From positions 1 through 18,767 of the forward strand of contig CAYNFH010000133.1 in NCBI GenBank assembly GCA_964396385.1: a DNA stretch of 18,767 bases, given 5' to 3'. Made by a program: the position numbers and the translations under genes. Source of the stretch: CAYNFH01 sp964396385. Lineage in GTDB: Bacteria > Armatimonadota > Chthonomonadetes > Chthonomonadales > CAJBBX01. How positions within the stretch are numbered: position 1 is the stretch's first letter; each line of letters starts with the position of its first letter. The notes under the pieces are model-generated. The model was not told the DNA's origin. It did no database searches and saw only the letters and a program-made list of their open reading frames with translations. Positions 1 to 5,747 of the stretch are shown here, in pieces.

Positions 1-7
1 AGTGCGG

Positions 8-29
8 ATTTTGGCTCGCGGGCCAAAAT
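8..29. terminator. Hairpin at the left edge, possible terminator
   Basis: An 8-bp perfect stem (ATTTTGGC, 8-15, paired with GCCAAAAT, 22-29) encloses a 6-nt loop. The stem has an A/T-rich outer half and a GC-rich inner half, as in some bidirectional terminators, but no clear U-tract follows on either side. It precedes the shared leader repeat that starts at 44. The gene it would terminate lies outside the window. Confidence 0.35.
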
Positions 30-43
30 AGGCAGCTCCACTC

Positions 44-78
44 TTACAACGGCAGTGGACGGGATTTAGGTGCAAGTG
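44..78 (+). repeat. Leader repeat, copy 1
   Basis: This 35-bp segment matches 16649-16683 at the same length. A 12-bp block (TTACAACGGCAG) and an 18-bp block (GGGATTTAGGTGCAAGTG) are identical, and only the 5 bases between them differ. Both copies lie upstream of plus-strand membrane-protein genes that also share a second leader block just before the ATG. It may be a promoter or regulatory leader conserved through duplication. No consensus -35/-10 pair is obvious. Confidence 0.75.
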
Positions 79-135
79 GGGGTGGCTGGAGCTGGTGAGG
101 GGGTGAAAGGGTGAGGGGGTGAAGGGGGTGACCGC
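79..135 (+). repeat. GGGTGA-type short tandem repeat in the leader
   Basis: A purine-rich run of imperfect GGGTGA/GGGTGAAG units occupies the space between the two conserved leader blocks of the first gene. At the matching place upstream of the ankyrin gene, about 330 bp of hairpin-rich sequence (16690-17010) is present instead. The middle of the leader is therefore variable between the two copies. Confidence 0.5.
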
Positions 136-211
136 CACGAGTGAGAGGCGGGGAGGAACGGATAGCCGGACGTCCGGAGGAAACCGCGAGCGGCGAGCCG
201 AAGCCTGCCGC

Positions 212-916
212 ATGAATCCTCATGACGACGCGCCGCGCGACCTTACTGAAGATGAGCGGGAGCGCATCCGGGCGGCAATTGTGACTGGGCGCAATCTGGA
301 GGCCATCAAACTCTACCGCACATATACCGGCGCGCACTTGGTCCGGGCGAAGGATGTCATCGAGGACTGGGAGCGCGCGCTGCGCAGGGACACGCCCGAA
401 CAGTTCACAATCCGATCAGGCGCGATAGGCTGTAGCAGCGCCTTGGTCAGCCTCCTGGCCCTCCTCACCCTCTGGTCCTGGTACGCCAGCCGGCCTGCGC
501 TGGTGTGGTATGTGAGTCCGCCGATCGACCGCACCGTCCATCGACTGCGGTTCCTCGTTCCAAAGGGCTGGGAGTGCGACAACCCTGACCGGTACGCGAA
601 GTGGACCCAGTCTCCCCTGGCGCTGAACTCGTTGTGGCTTCGAGGAGTTGATCACCGCCCCACGTGGCTACGGTGGCTGGGAAGTCCACCTGTCTCTGGT
701 TGTGTTATCATCGAGGTCGGGCCGGAACAGAACATGCCCCTCGTTCCTCCAGACGGGATCGAACGTGAAATGCCCACGATAGATACCGTCCCAATTAGTA
801 CTCGCTTCATTCGAGCAGGTGAGCATTTCTCGGCATCCGTCTCGTTCGCGAGCGAGGACCGGCTATTCTATCGAGCTACCCACTCCGCCATCTGCAACAG
901 TCTGCGGGTGGAGTAA
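212..916 (+). CDS. Membrane-anchored protein with an N-terminal L7/L12-like module
   Basis: This 234-aa protein is of unknown function. Residues about 13-55 contain AIKLYRTYTG and RAKDVIED, which resemble the helix-turn-helix part of the ribosomal L7/L12 C-terminal domain (I-K-x-x-R-x-x-TG-x-x-L-x-x-AKD-x-x-E). Such modules also occur in non-ribosomal bacterial proteins. One transmembrane segment follows (about 72-90), then WYASRPALVWYVSP and a presumably external domain ending in ATHSAICNSLRVE. The transmembrane/WYASRP block and the C-terminus are nearly identical to those of the protein at 17805-18356, while the rest diverges. The frame is open from a GTG at 119. I chose the ATG at 212 because the DNA leader shared with the ankyrin gene ends exactly at that ATG. 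There is no strong Shine-Dalgarno sequence. Confidence 0.75.
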   Translation: MNPHDDAPRDLTEDERERIRAAIVTGRNLEAIKLYRTYTGAHLVRAKDVIEDWERALRRDTPEQFTIRSGAIGCSSALVSLLALLTLWSWYASRPALVWYVSPPIDRTVHRLRFLVPKGWECDNPDRYAKWTQSPLALNSLWLRGVDHRPTWLRWLGSPPVSGCVIIEVGPEQNMPLVPPDGIEREMPTIDTVPISTRFIRAGEHFSASVSFASEDRLFYRATHSAICNSLRVE

Positions 917-985
917 GGCCCTGGCCTCCCCGCCACGAGCCCGGAGACCAGACTGTGGTCGACGGAGAACCGGAGTATCCTGAGG
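876..985 (+). repeat. C-terminus and 3' flank repeat, copy 1
   Basis: The last codons of the first gene and roughly 65 bp after its stop (through the block GGAGAACCGG) match 18316-18412 at DNA level. Similarity continues past the stop codon with substitutions but almost no indels. Conservation of non-coding flank together with the C-terminus means the duplicated unit is a DNA segment, not only a protein family. Confidence 0.7.
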
Positions 986-1080
986 TGCAGCCCCACATTT
1001 GCCCCTAGCACGGCCCAGACCGACAGCATCAGGTGTTAGCTCCGCCGGGTTTCCGTGTTCAGGGCCTGTGCCAGTCGCTG

Positions 1081-1123
1081 GGTCATTTAGTCCGCCGCCG
1101 TCTGATTCCGGCGGTGCCTGACC
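1081..1123. repeat. GGTCA...TGACC repeat with GATTCCGG core, copy 1
   Basis: This 43-bp element starts with GGTCATTT and ends with TGACC, so its termini are inverted. It carries TGATTCCGGCGGTGCCTGACC at its right side, identical to 3163-3183. Inside is a hairpin, CCGCCG (1095-1100) with CGGCGG (1109-1114). The reverse strand reads CCGGAATC at the centre, the core shared by other inverted repeats in this window. It lies in the gap between the first gene and the protease gene. Confidence 0.7.
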
Positions 1124-1173
1124 TGGTCGAGGGCTGCGTGGGCATTGGCCGAATTGCCGGTAATGGAGGGAAC

Positions 1174-2508
1174 ATGACCGCGTGTGCCGAACGGGTGGGC
1201 ATGGCACGGGGAGGTCGTGTGGACGTCAATACTGCGCCCGGGACATCCGGGCCAGCCTCGGTGGCCGGCGTGACGGCCTGGCCAGCGGCGAAAGTCGCGA
1301 TGGTCTTCACCCTGCTCTGCGCGATGGCCCCATGCGCTGCGTTCGGTCAAACCGGTAAGGGTGCGCAGAAGCGGCCCGTAGCGATCTCTCCTCATGCGAC
1401 CGCGCAGAAGGCGCCTCCGAATCTCTCGGCTCACGAAGTCTTTGAGAGATATCGCTCCGGCGTGGTCACGGTTCGCACAGGCACGAGTCTTGGCACAGGG
1501 TTTCTCTATGGGACCGGGGTTTTGACCTGCTTTCATGTCATCGATGGTGCTGGAGCCGTTACCGTCGAGCCGCTGTCGGCGAAGCCGTGTACTTGCAAGA
1601 GCGTTTGGGCATGTAGCAAGGATGCGGACGCTGCGTACCTGAGTCTGGACGATTCGGTCGGGCCGCCCTTGAGCGTTGCCATGCATCCCGATCTAAGAAT
1701 CGGCGATCCGCTCTACGTCATCGGTAACCCACAAGGGTTGGAGCAGAGCCTGACTGAGGGGATACTCTCGGCACGGCGCACGAGTGGTGACGTGGAGCTT
1801 CTGCAACTGTCGGCTGCGGTCTCCCCTGGGAGCAGTGGGAGCCCGGTGTTTGACCGCCACGGGGACGTGGTTGGCATCGTGGTTGGCTCTTTGAAGGAGG
1901 GCCAGCAACTGAACTTCGCGATCTCCATGGCTTCGGTGCTTGCACATCTTCGCGGCGTCCCCCTGCCGTTCCTGTTCCGTGGTGATGTTGGGCTCAGCCT
2001 TGCAAATCCTGATGTTCTGAAGCTGCTCAGTGTTGCCCAGAGTCCTTTGATGAAAGTGGCGGACCTGGCGGTTGACGTGGCCGATCTGCCAGGTACGTTG
2101 GATGGCGTTATAACCAAGGATGATGTGCGGCGATGGGCGGTCGGCGAACTCGCGCACTCGGCGCCGGCGCTACGTGTTGTTTCCCGGGAGGAACAGAAGA
2201 AGCGATTCGACGCTTCCGCACCGGCGGAGCTCGCCGGGCAATTGGGCCGGGTTGACGACCTTGCTCGTGCGATTACGCTCAACGTGGGGTACGGCACCGA
2301 TAAGCAGGCGAAGGTAAGCTGGTATTCAGTGCGGCTTGACTTTGGACGAGTGGGGCTGGTGCCAGGCGGGCTTGCGGCGGTGAACGTCTGGGGCAACGGC
2401 TACTATGGGGCGTTTGGTGAGTCCGCGACGGCGGAGGACACGTTGCGGGATGTGGTTCAGAAGTTGGTCGCACAGTTCGCCGAAGACTGGGTGCGGGCTA
2501 ATAAGTAG
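1174..2508 (+). CDS. Secreted HtrA-like trypsin-fold serine protease without PDZ
   Basis: Predicted exported serine endopeptidase of the S1C/HtrA type. From the chosen start it is 444 aa. A hydrophobic stretch at about 39-56 ends in AAFG and looks like a signal peptide or anchor. The trypsin fold spans about 88-260, with candidate triad His121 (TCFHVID), Asp152 (ADAAYL) and Ser221 (SPGSSGSPVF). The oxyanion-side motif YVIGNPQGLEQS is also typical of HtrA. The C-terminal 180 residues do not look like PDZ domains and I do not recognise them. The start is uncertain: 1174 has GGAGGG close upstream, 1201 and 1300 are in-frame alternatives, and the frame is open from 1033. The next gene begins 33 bp after the stop, so the two are probably one transcript. 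Confidence 0.85.
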   Translation: MTACAERVGMARGGRVDVNTAPGTSGPASVAGVTAWPAAKVAMVFTLLCAMAPCAAFGQTGKGAQKRPVAISPHATAQKAPPNLSAHEVFERYRSGVVTVRTGTSLGTGFLYGTGVLTCFHVIDGAGAVTVEPLSAKPCTCKSVWACSKDADAAYLSLDDSVGPPLSVAMHPDLRIGDPLYVIGNPQGLEQSLTEGILSARRTSGDVELLQLSAAVSPGSSGSPVFDRHGDVVGIVVGSLKEGQQLNFAISMASVLAHLRGVPLPFLFRGDVGLSLANPDVLKLLSVAQSPLMKVADLAVDVADLPGTLDGVITKDDVRRWAVGELAHSAPALRVVSREEQKKRFDASAPAELAGQLGRVDDLARAITLNVGYGTDKQAKVSWYSVRLDFGRVGLVPGGLAAVNVWGNGYYGAFGESATAEDTLRDVVQKLVAQFAEDWVRANK

Positions 2509-2541
2509 AGGACCCGCGAACCAGCGGGAGGAGCAACTGCC

Positions 2542-3024
2542 GTGTTTTGGACTCGATTGCTCGCTAGCGCAATTTTAGTGCTATTGGGGATCGTGGGATC
2601 TGGTGGGGCGGCTGAGGCACAGAGTTCTGGTCAAGGCGCGGCTGGCGGTTTCCTGGAAGGATACCGCCTCGGTGCAAGCATTCAGATGCAAAAGCGGTAT
2701 TTGCAGCTTCTGGAGCGCGAACAGGAAGCCCGTCTACAGTTCCTCAAGGACTTGCAGGCCCGACAGGCACGTGAGGATGCGGAACGAAGGGAACAGATTC
2801 GGAAGGCGCAGGATGTTCTCGAGTCCCGCGCCAGGATGCGGCGGGAGGCGGCGATCTCGGGCAGCCCTACCCATCTCTTCCTGCTGTTGGATGGGAAGCC
2901 GCTTCTGAGCAATGTACCCATTCCGGAGCCAGTGGCTGCAGATCAGGAGACCCCGACGGACCCGTCAGTTGCTGCCGCGAGATTGGGGGCAGCGCTACGG
3001 TCTCTGTCTACCGCTCACTCCTGA
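2542..3024 (+). CDS. Small secreted coiled-coil protein
   Basis: The 160-aa product is not a family I recognise. Residues 1-27 form a clear signal peptide ending in a GGAAEAQ-like cleavage site. Residues about 40-110 are rich in Glu, Arg, Gln and Lys with regular hydrophobic spacing (RYLQLLEREQEARLQFLKDL and onward), indicating a long helical coiled coil. A short region, HLFLLLDGKPLLSNVPIPEP, follows. It starts at GTG 2542 with a strong GGGAGGAG site at 2526-2533. It follows the protease gene by 33 bp, so it may be a substrate, partner or inhibitor of that protease; this is inferred from position only. Its 3' end overlaps the end of the opposing open frame by about 30 bp. Confidence 0.75.
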   Translation: MFWTRLLASAILVLLGIVGSGGAAEAQSSGQGAAGGFLEGYRLGASIQMQKRYLQLLEREQEARLQFLKDLQARQAREDAERREQIRKAQDVLESRARMRREAAISGSPTHLFLLLDGKPLLSNVPIPEPVAADQETPTDPSVAAARLGAALRSLSTAHS

Positions 3025-3519
3025 GCCGTCGCCCGCCGATGGTTGGGCTCGACGGCTCCGGGCGAATCGGGGCTGGATTGTGATAGCTCTTGCCGGCCAG
3101 GCTTGCCGGACGGGGTGGGCGGGGTCTCCGTCAATAGCCGGGTCATTTCGTGCGGATCCGCGTGATTCCGGCGGTGCCTGACCTGGTCGGGGGCGCGGCG
3201 GGTCCGCGGTCGCCACGTCCACTAGCGCCACCACGCGCCTCACGCCCTGCCTCCGGGGCTGCGGCACGATCACGGCGGGTGGATCCCGTATGTCCCGCCG
3301 GAGCCCCGCCGCCGGTCCTTCCCGGTAGAACCAGCCAAACTGCGCCCCACCCTCTCCGCAGGTGACGCAGACGCCGCAGCAGGAGCGCTCACGCGCAATG
3401 ATCAGGTAGTCCGCGCGGAGGTGCCGCACGTGGTCCCGCAGTTCCGCTCCATCCGCAAACCGCTCCGCCGCCCGGAGTAGGAACGGATGCTCCTCGTCCA
3501 CACGCTGCACAGCGTCCAT
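2995..3519 (-). CDS. Hypothetical Cys-rich protein
   Basis: An unrecognised protein of 174 aa if read from the ATG at 3519. The frame is open from 3603, but the upstream part lies in an inverted repeat. The N-terminal 100 residues have strongly GC-rich third codon positions and look coding. A cluster, CCGVCVTC (about 47-54), gives Cys pairs with two-residue spacing that could bind a metal. From about residue 100 the sequence becomes Pro/Arg-rich, because the frame runs through the intergenic repeat at 3141-3183. It then overlaps the end of the opposing gene. The true C-terminus may therefore have been extended by repeat insertion. A weak GAGG precedes the chosen start. Confidence 0.5.
   Translation of the reverse strand: MDAVQRVDEEHPFLLRAAERFADGAELRDHVRHLRADYLIIARERSCCGVCVTCGEGGAQFGWFYREGPAAGLRRDIRDPPAVIVPQPRRQGVRRVVALVDVATADPPRPRPGQAPPESRGSARNDPAIDGDPAHPVRQAWPARAITIQPRFARSRRAQPSAGDGSGVSGRQRP
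3141..3183. repeat. GGTCA...TGACC repeat with GATTCCGG core, copy 2
   Basis: The second 43-bp copy of the element at 1081-1123. The first 8 bases are identical. The 27-bp block beginning TGATTCCGGCGG at 3163 is identical to that at 1103 and runs a few bases past the terminal TGACC. The middle is diverged. It sits about 120 bp past the stop of the coiled-coil gene, and the minus-strand open frame reads through it. Confidence 0.7.
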
Positions 3520-3571
3520 GGGGGCCTCAAATAGGAGCGGCCCTGAATCAATGGCGGATGTAGGAGGGCTG

Positions 3572-3617
3572 ATTTGTGATGGGACCCGGAATCCGGGCTC
3601 CATCAGCCATCACAAAT
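3572..3617. repeat. Inverted repeat with CCCGGAATCCGGG core
   Basis: Perfect 11-bp arms, ATTTGTGATGG (3572-3582) and CCATCACAAAT (3607-3617), enclose a 13-bp palindrome, CCCGGAATCCGGG (3585-3597). Another half core (GATTCCGGG) follows at 3619. It lies just upstream of the minus-strand gene starting at 3519 and is the cleanest member of the family of CCGGAATC-centred elements in this window. Confidence 0.75.
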
Positions 3618-3716
3618 TGATTCCGGGCCGCATAGACTAAAGCTGGCCGTATTGGGTGGCTGGTGAGGGGAGTTCCCGCCATACTAAGAAACACGTCGTA
3701 CAAACCGGCACGAAAA

Positions 3717-4042
3717 AGCAGCTCCCTCGCAGAGCTCGGGATGACAGTATTCCACGCTACACGATCTGAAGGTACTGAACAGGATCCGTTGCAGTAGAGC
3801 AGATCCCTCGCGGAGCTCGGGATGACAGGTTCGTGCTGTCGGGACTCTGAAGGTACAGAGTACGTGTCGGTACTGAGAAGCAGATCCCTCGCAGAGCTCC
3901 TAAGAAACTACGGCCTGCAAGGTCGGTTTCTTCCAGACACCGGCCGACACAGGTCTGCTTAGCTGCTCGGGATGACAGGTTGGTGCGGTCGGCAATCTGA
4001 AGTTAGAGAGAAGCGTGGCTCACCCGTGCTCGGGATGACAGC
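3717..4042. repeat. Tandem array with about 80-bp period (GTCATCCCGAGC type)
   Basis: Units begin near 3717, 3797 and 3878, with a partial unit at 4027. Each starts AGCAGATCCCTCGCAGAGCT or close to it, continues CGGGATGACAG, and carries a later conserved TCTGAAGGTAC. On the minus strand the block reads CTGTCATCCCGAGC then GAGGGATCTGCT. This is the style of the widespread GTCATCCTGAGCGAAGCGAAGGATCT-like bacterial repeats. Third copies differ by substitutions, and the third unit is split by an insertion (3900-3964). No gene is visible between 3620 and 4163. Confidence 0.8.
3900..3964. mobile_element. 65-bp insertion with inverted CTAAG ends inside the tandem array
   Basis: The third unit of the array is interrupted after GCAGAGCTC and resumes with GCTCGGGATGACAGG. 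Removing 3900-3964 plus one GCTC restores the unit exactly, so GCTC (3896-3899 and 3965-3968) fits a 4-bp target duplication. The insert begins CTAAGAAAC and ends TGCTTAGCT, giving inverted CTAAG/CTTAG ends. It contains two stems, AAGAAAC with GTTTCTT and CAGAC with GTCTG. It is far too small to encode anything, so it would need a transposase in trans. Confidence 0.55.
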
Positions 4043-4163
4043 TTGGCAGGTCCCGGGTTTCTTTGTTACGGCATGGCGCGAGCGCCATGGACCACACTGT
4101 GTTAACGGTTTTCGGGCCGTTGGAGGTGCAAGTGCCGCGGCGGCGCCGGATTTGCGCCAGCGG

Positions 4164-5060
4164 TTACCCCTGCCCACGCCAGTCCGGCCGGGCGGCCTGC
4201 GCCCAGCGGCCGCGGATGGCCTGGTACTCCTGGGGCGAGAGCGGACCCTGGTTGGCGTAAGCGGCGTTCTCCTGCCACCGCTCCGGCTTCATGGTGCCCA
4301 CGATGGCGGTGCTGAGGCCGGGGACGGAGAGGGTGAACCGCAGGGCGGTGGCCACGGCCTCCGGCAGGCTGCCGTGCAGGAACGGATAGTCCAGTTCCTT
4401 GAGCCGGTTCCAGTAGGGTGCGGAGTAGTTGTCCGGAGGGGCGTCCGGAGTGCGCCAGGCGACGTTTGCGACCGGCCGCTTGGCGATGACCCCCATCCCC
4501 CGCTCGGCGGCATAGGGCACGCTGAGCTCGATGGGCTCCTGCTCCGCGATGCTGAGGGAGGTCTGGAGCGAGTCGAACGCGCCGCAGTCTACCGCGTAGC
4601 GGGCCGCGTCTTGGTCGCCGCTGTAGCCGATGAAGCGGGTCTTGCCGGCGTCCCGCGCCTTCTGGAGCACGGCGATGACATCGCCCTGGCGGAGCTGCTC
4701 CTCCGAGCAGGTGTGGAGCTGTATCAGGTCCAGCCTGTCCGTCCGGAGCCGCTGGAGGCTGCGGTCGATGCTCTGCTCCAGCATCCTGGGGTCCCAGTCC
4801 GGCAGGTCCAGGCCGGCGGCGTGCCCGCATTTGGTAAAGAGGTAGAAGGAGTCCCGGCGGTGGCCGACCGCCTTGCCGATGAGCTCCTCGCTGGCGTTAT
4901 AGCACTCCGCCGTGTCGATGACGTTGAGGCCCGCGTCCAGGGCGCCGTTGAGCAGCCGCTCCACGGTGGCGAGGTCCGCGTTGCCGAAGCCAATCTCGGC
5001 GCCGCCGAATCCCAGCGCGGTGACGCGCATTCCAGTACGGCCGAAGTCTCGCAGTTCCAT
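4164..5060 (-). CDS. Aldo/keto reductase
   Basis: A 298-aa cytosolic NAD(P)H-dependent oxidoreductase of the AKR superfamily with a TIM-barrel fold. The catalytic tetrad is visible as Asp49 and Tyr54 (VIDTAECYNASE), Lys77 (LFTKCGH) and His116 (IQLHTCSE). The C-terminal nucleotide-binding side is represented by STAIVGTMKPERW. The N-terminus MELRDFGRTGMRVTALGFGG is typical of the family, and length is normal. The ATG at 5060 has AGGAG 6 nt upstream. It stands alone on the minus strand, divergent from the KGG gene, with a repeat-rich 250-bp gap between them. Substrate cannot be inferred. One end of a 560-bp gene-free stretch lies after its stop. Confidence 0.92.
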   Translation of the reverse strand: MELRDFGRTGMRVTALGFGGAEIGFGNADLATVERLLNGALDAGLNVIDTAECYNASEELIGKAVGHRRDSFYLFTKCGHAAGLDLPDWDPRMLEQSIDRSLQRLRTDRLDLIQLHTCSEEQLRQGDVIAVLQKARDAGKTRFIGYSGDQDAARYAVDCGAFDSLQTSLSIAEQEPIELSVPYAAERGMGVIAKRPVANVAWRTPDAPPDNYSAPYWNRLKELDYPFLHGSLPEAVATALRFTLSVPGLSTAIVGTMKPERWQENAAYANQGPLSPQEYQAIRGRWAQAARPDWRGQG

Positions 5061-5107
5061 GGATCACTCCTGGTTGATGGCGGGAAACCTGGTTGAAGGT
5101 TGAAGGG

Positions 5108-5160
5108 CCGGAATCCGGTCGCTAGACTCTAGACTCTAGACTCTCGACTCCGGAGTCTCC
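5108..5160. repeat. CCGGAATCCGG palindrome followed by TAGACTC tandem repeat
   Basis: An 11-bp palindrome CCGGAATCCGG (5108-5118) is preceded by GGTTGAA repeats (about 5090-5105). It is followed by three perfect TAGACTC units and a variant (5123-5150), then a 12-bp perfect palindrome GACTCCGGAGTC (5146-5157). The stretch lies in the divergent intergenic region between the aldo/keto reductase gene and the KGG-protein gene. It may affect promoter spacing there; this is inference. Confidence 0.7.
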
Positions 5161-5308
5161 CCTTCTCCCCTTCGCCCCCTCTCCCCTTCCGCTCCTTCAT
5201 TTACCTTGGAATCCCGGAACCCACGTTTTGGGCGCCCCGTCATTCGTGCGTTCCGGCCGGGCGCCGGCATCACAGGGACAGCATTACGCGCCAGGAGGGG
5301 AGTTCGTG

Positions 5309-5644
5309 ATGGCAGCGCAGGGCGGTCAGAGCGGGAGCCGGCAGTCGCGCAGCGCCAATAAGGACGAGGCGCGCGGGTTTGCCTCGATGGACCAGGAGAA
5401 GCAGCGGGAGATAGCGCGGAAGGGCGGCCGGGCGGCGCACCAGAAGGGCACGGCCCACGAGTTTACCACGGATGAGGCCCGGGCGGCGGGGCACAAGGGA
5501 GGCCGCTCCGTGAGCCAGGACCGAGAGCACATGGCCGAGATAGGCCGGCGCGGAGGCGCGACGGTCAGCAGGGACCGGAGCCACATGGCGGAGATAGGCC
5601 GGAAGGGCGGCTCCGTGGTGGGGCGGCGGGAGGACGAGGACTGA
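5309..5644 (+). CDS. KGG-repeat (con-10/GsiB-type) stress protein
   Basis: The 111-aa protein is very hydrophilic, with repeats ending in KGG or RGG: EIARKGGRAA, AAGHKGGRSV, EIGRRGGATV and EIGRKGGSVV. This is the hallmark of the stress-induced KGG family (Bacillus GsiB, fungal con-10, enterobacterial YciG relatives). These are small, disordered-like proteins expressed in general stress, desiccation or sporulation. The frame is open from 5228. I chose the ATG at 5309 because AGGAGGGG (5293-5300) is ideally placed and the family starts shortly before its repeats. Exact biochemical role is not known for the family. Confidence 0.9.
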   Translation: MAAQGGQSGSRQSRSANKDEARGFASMDQEKQREIARKGGRAAHQKGTAHEFTTDEARAAGHKGGRSVSQDREHMAEIGRRGGATVSRDRSHMAEIGRKGGSVVGRREDED

Positions 5645-5647
5645 CAA

Positions 5648-5717
5648 GGTGACCTGGTGACCTGGTGACCTGGCCGGAATCCGAGCCCTGTCACCCTGTC
5701 ACCCTGTCACCAGGTCA
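5648..5717. repeat. Foldback element with GGTGACCT and CTGTCACC tandem arms
   Basis: The left arm is three GGTGACCT units (5648-5671), the centre is CCGGAATCCG (5674-5683), and the right arm is three CTGTCACC units then AGGTCA (5688-5717). TGACCTGGTGAC (5658-5669) is a perfect 12-bp inverted partner of GTCACCAGGTCA (5706-5717). It fills nearly the whole gap between the KGG gene stop and the next gene, so it could act as a transcript-end hairpin. It has no U-tract. Confidence 0.75.
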
Positions 5718-5747
5718 TGAGTGAAGAGTGTGCCAGAATGTAGGGAC

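Noticed and set aside
3717..4042. Possible CRISPR array
   Set aside because: Repeats recur at about 80 bp, but the sequence between them is also partly conserved and there are too few units. No cas gene is present.
3972..5096. 374-aa plus-strand open frame
   Set aside because: Antisense to the aldo/keto reductase; composition is that of a GC-rich shadow, and it begins in the tandem array.
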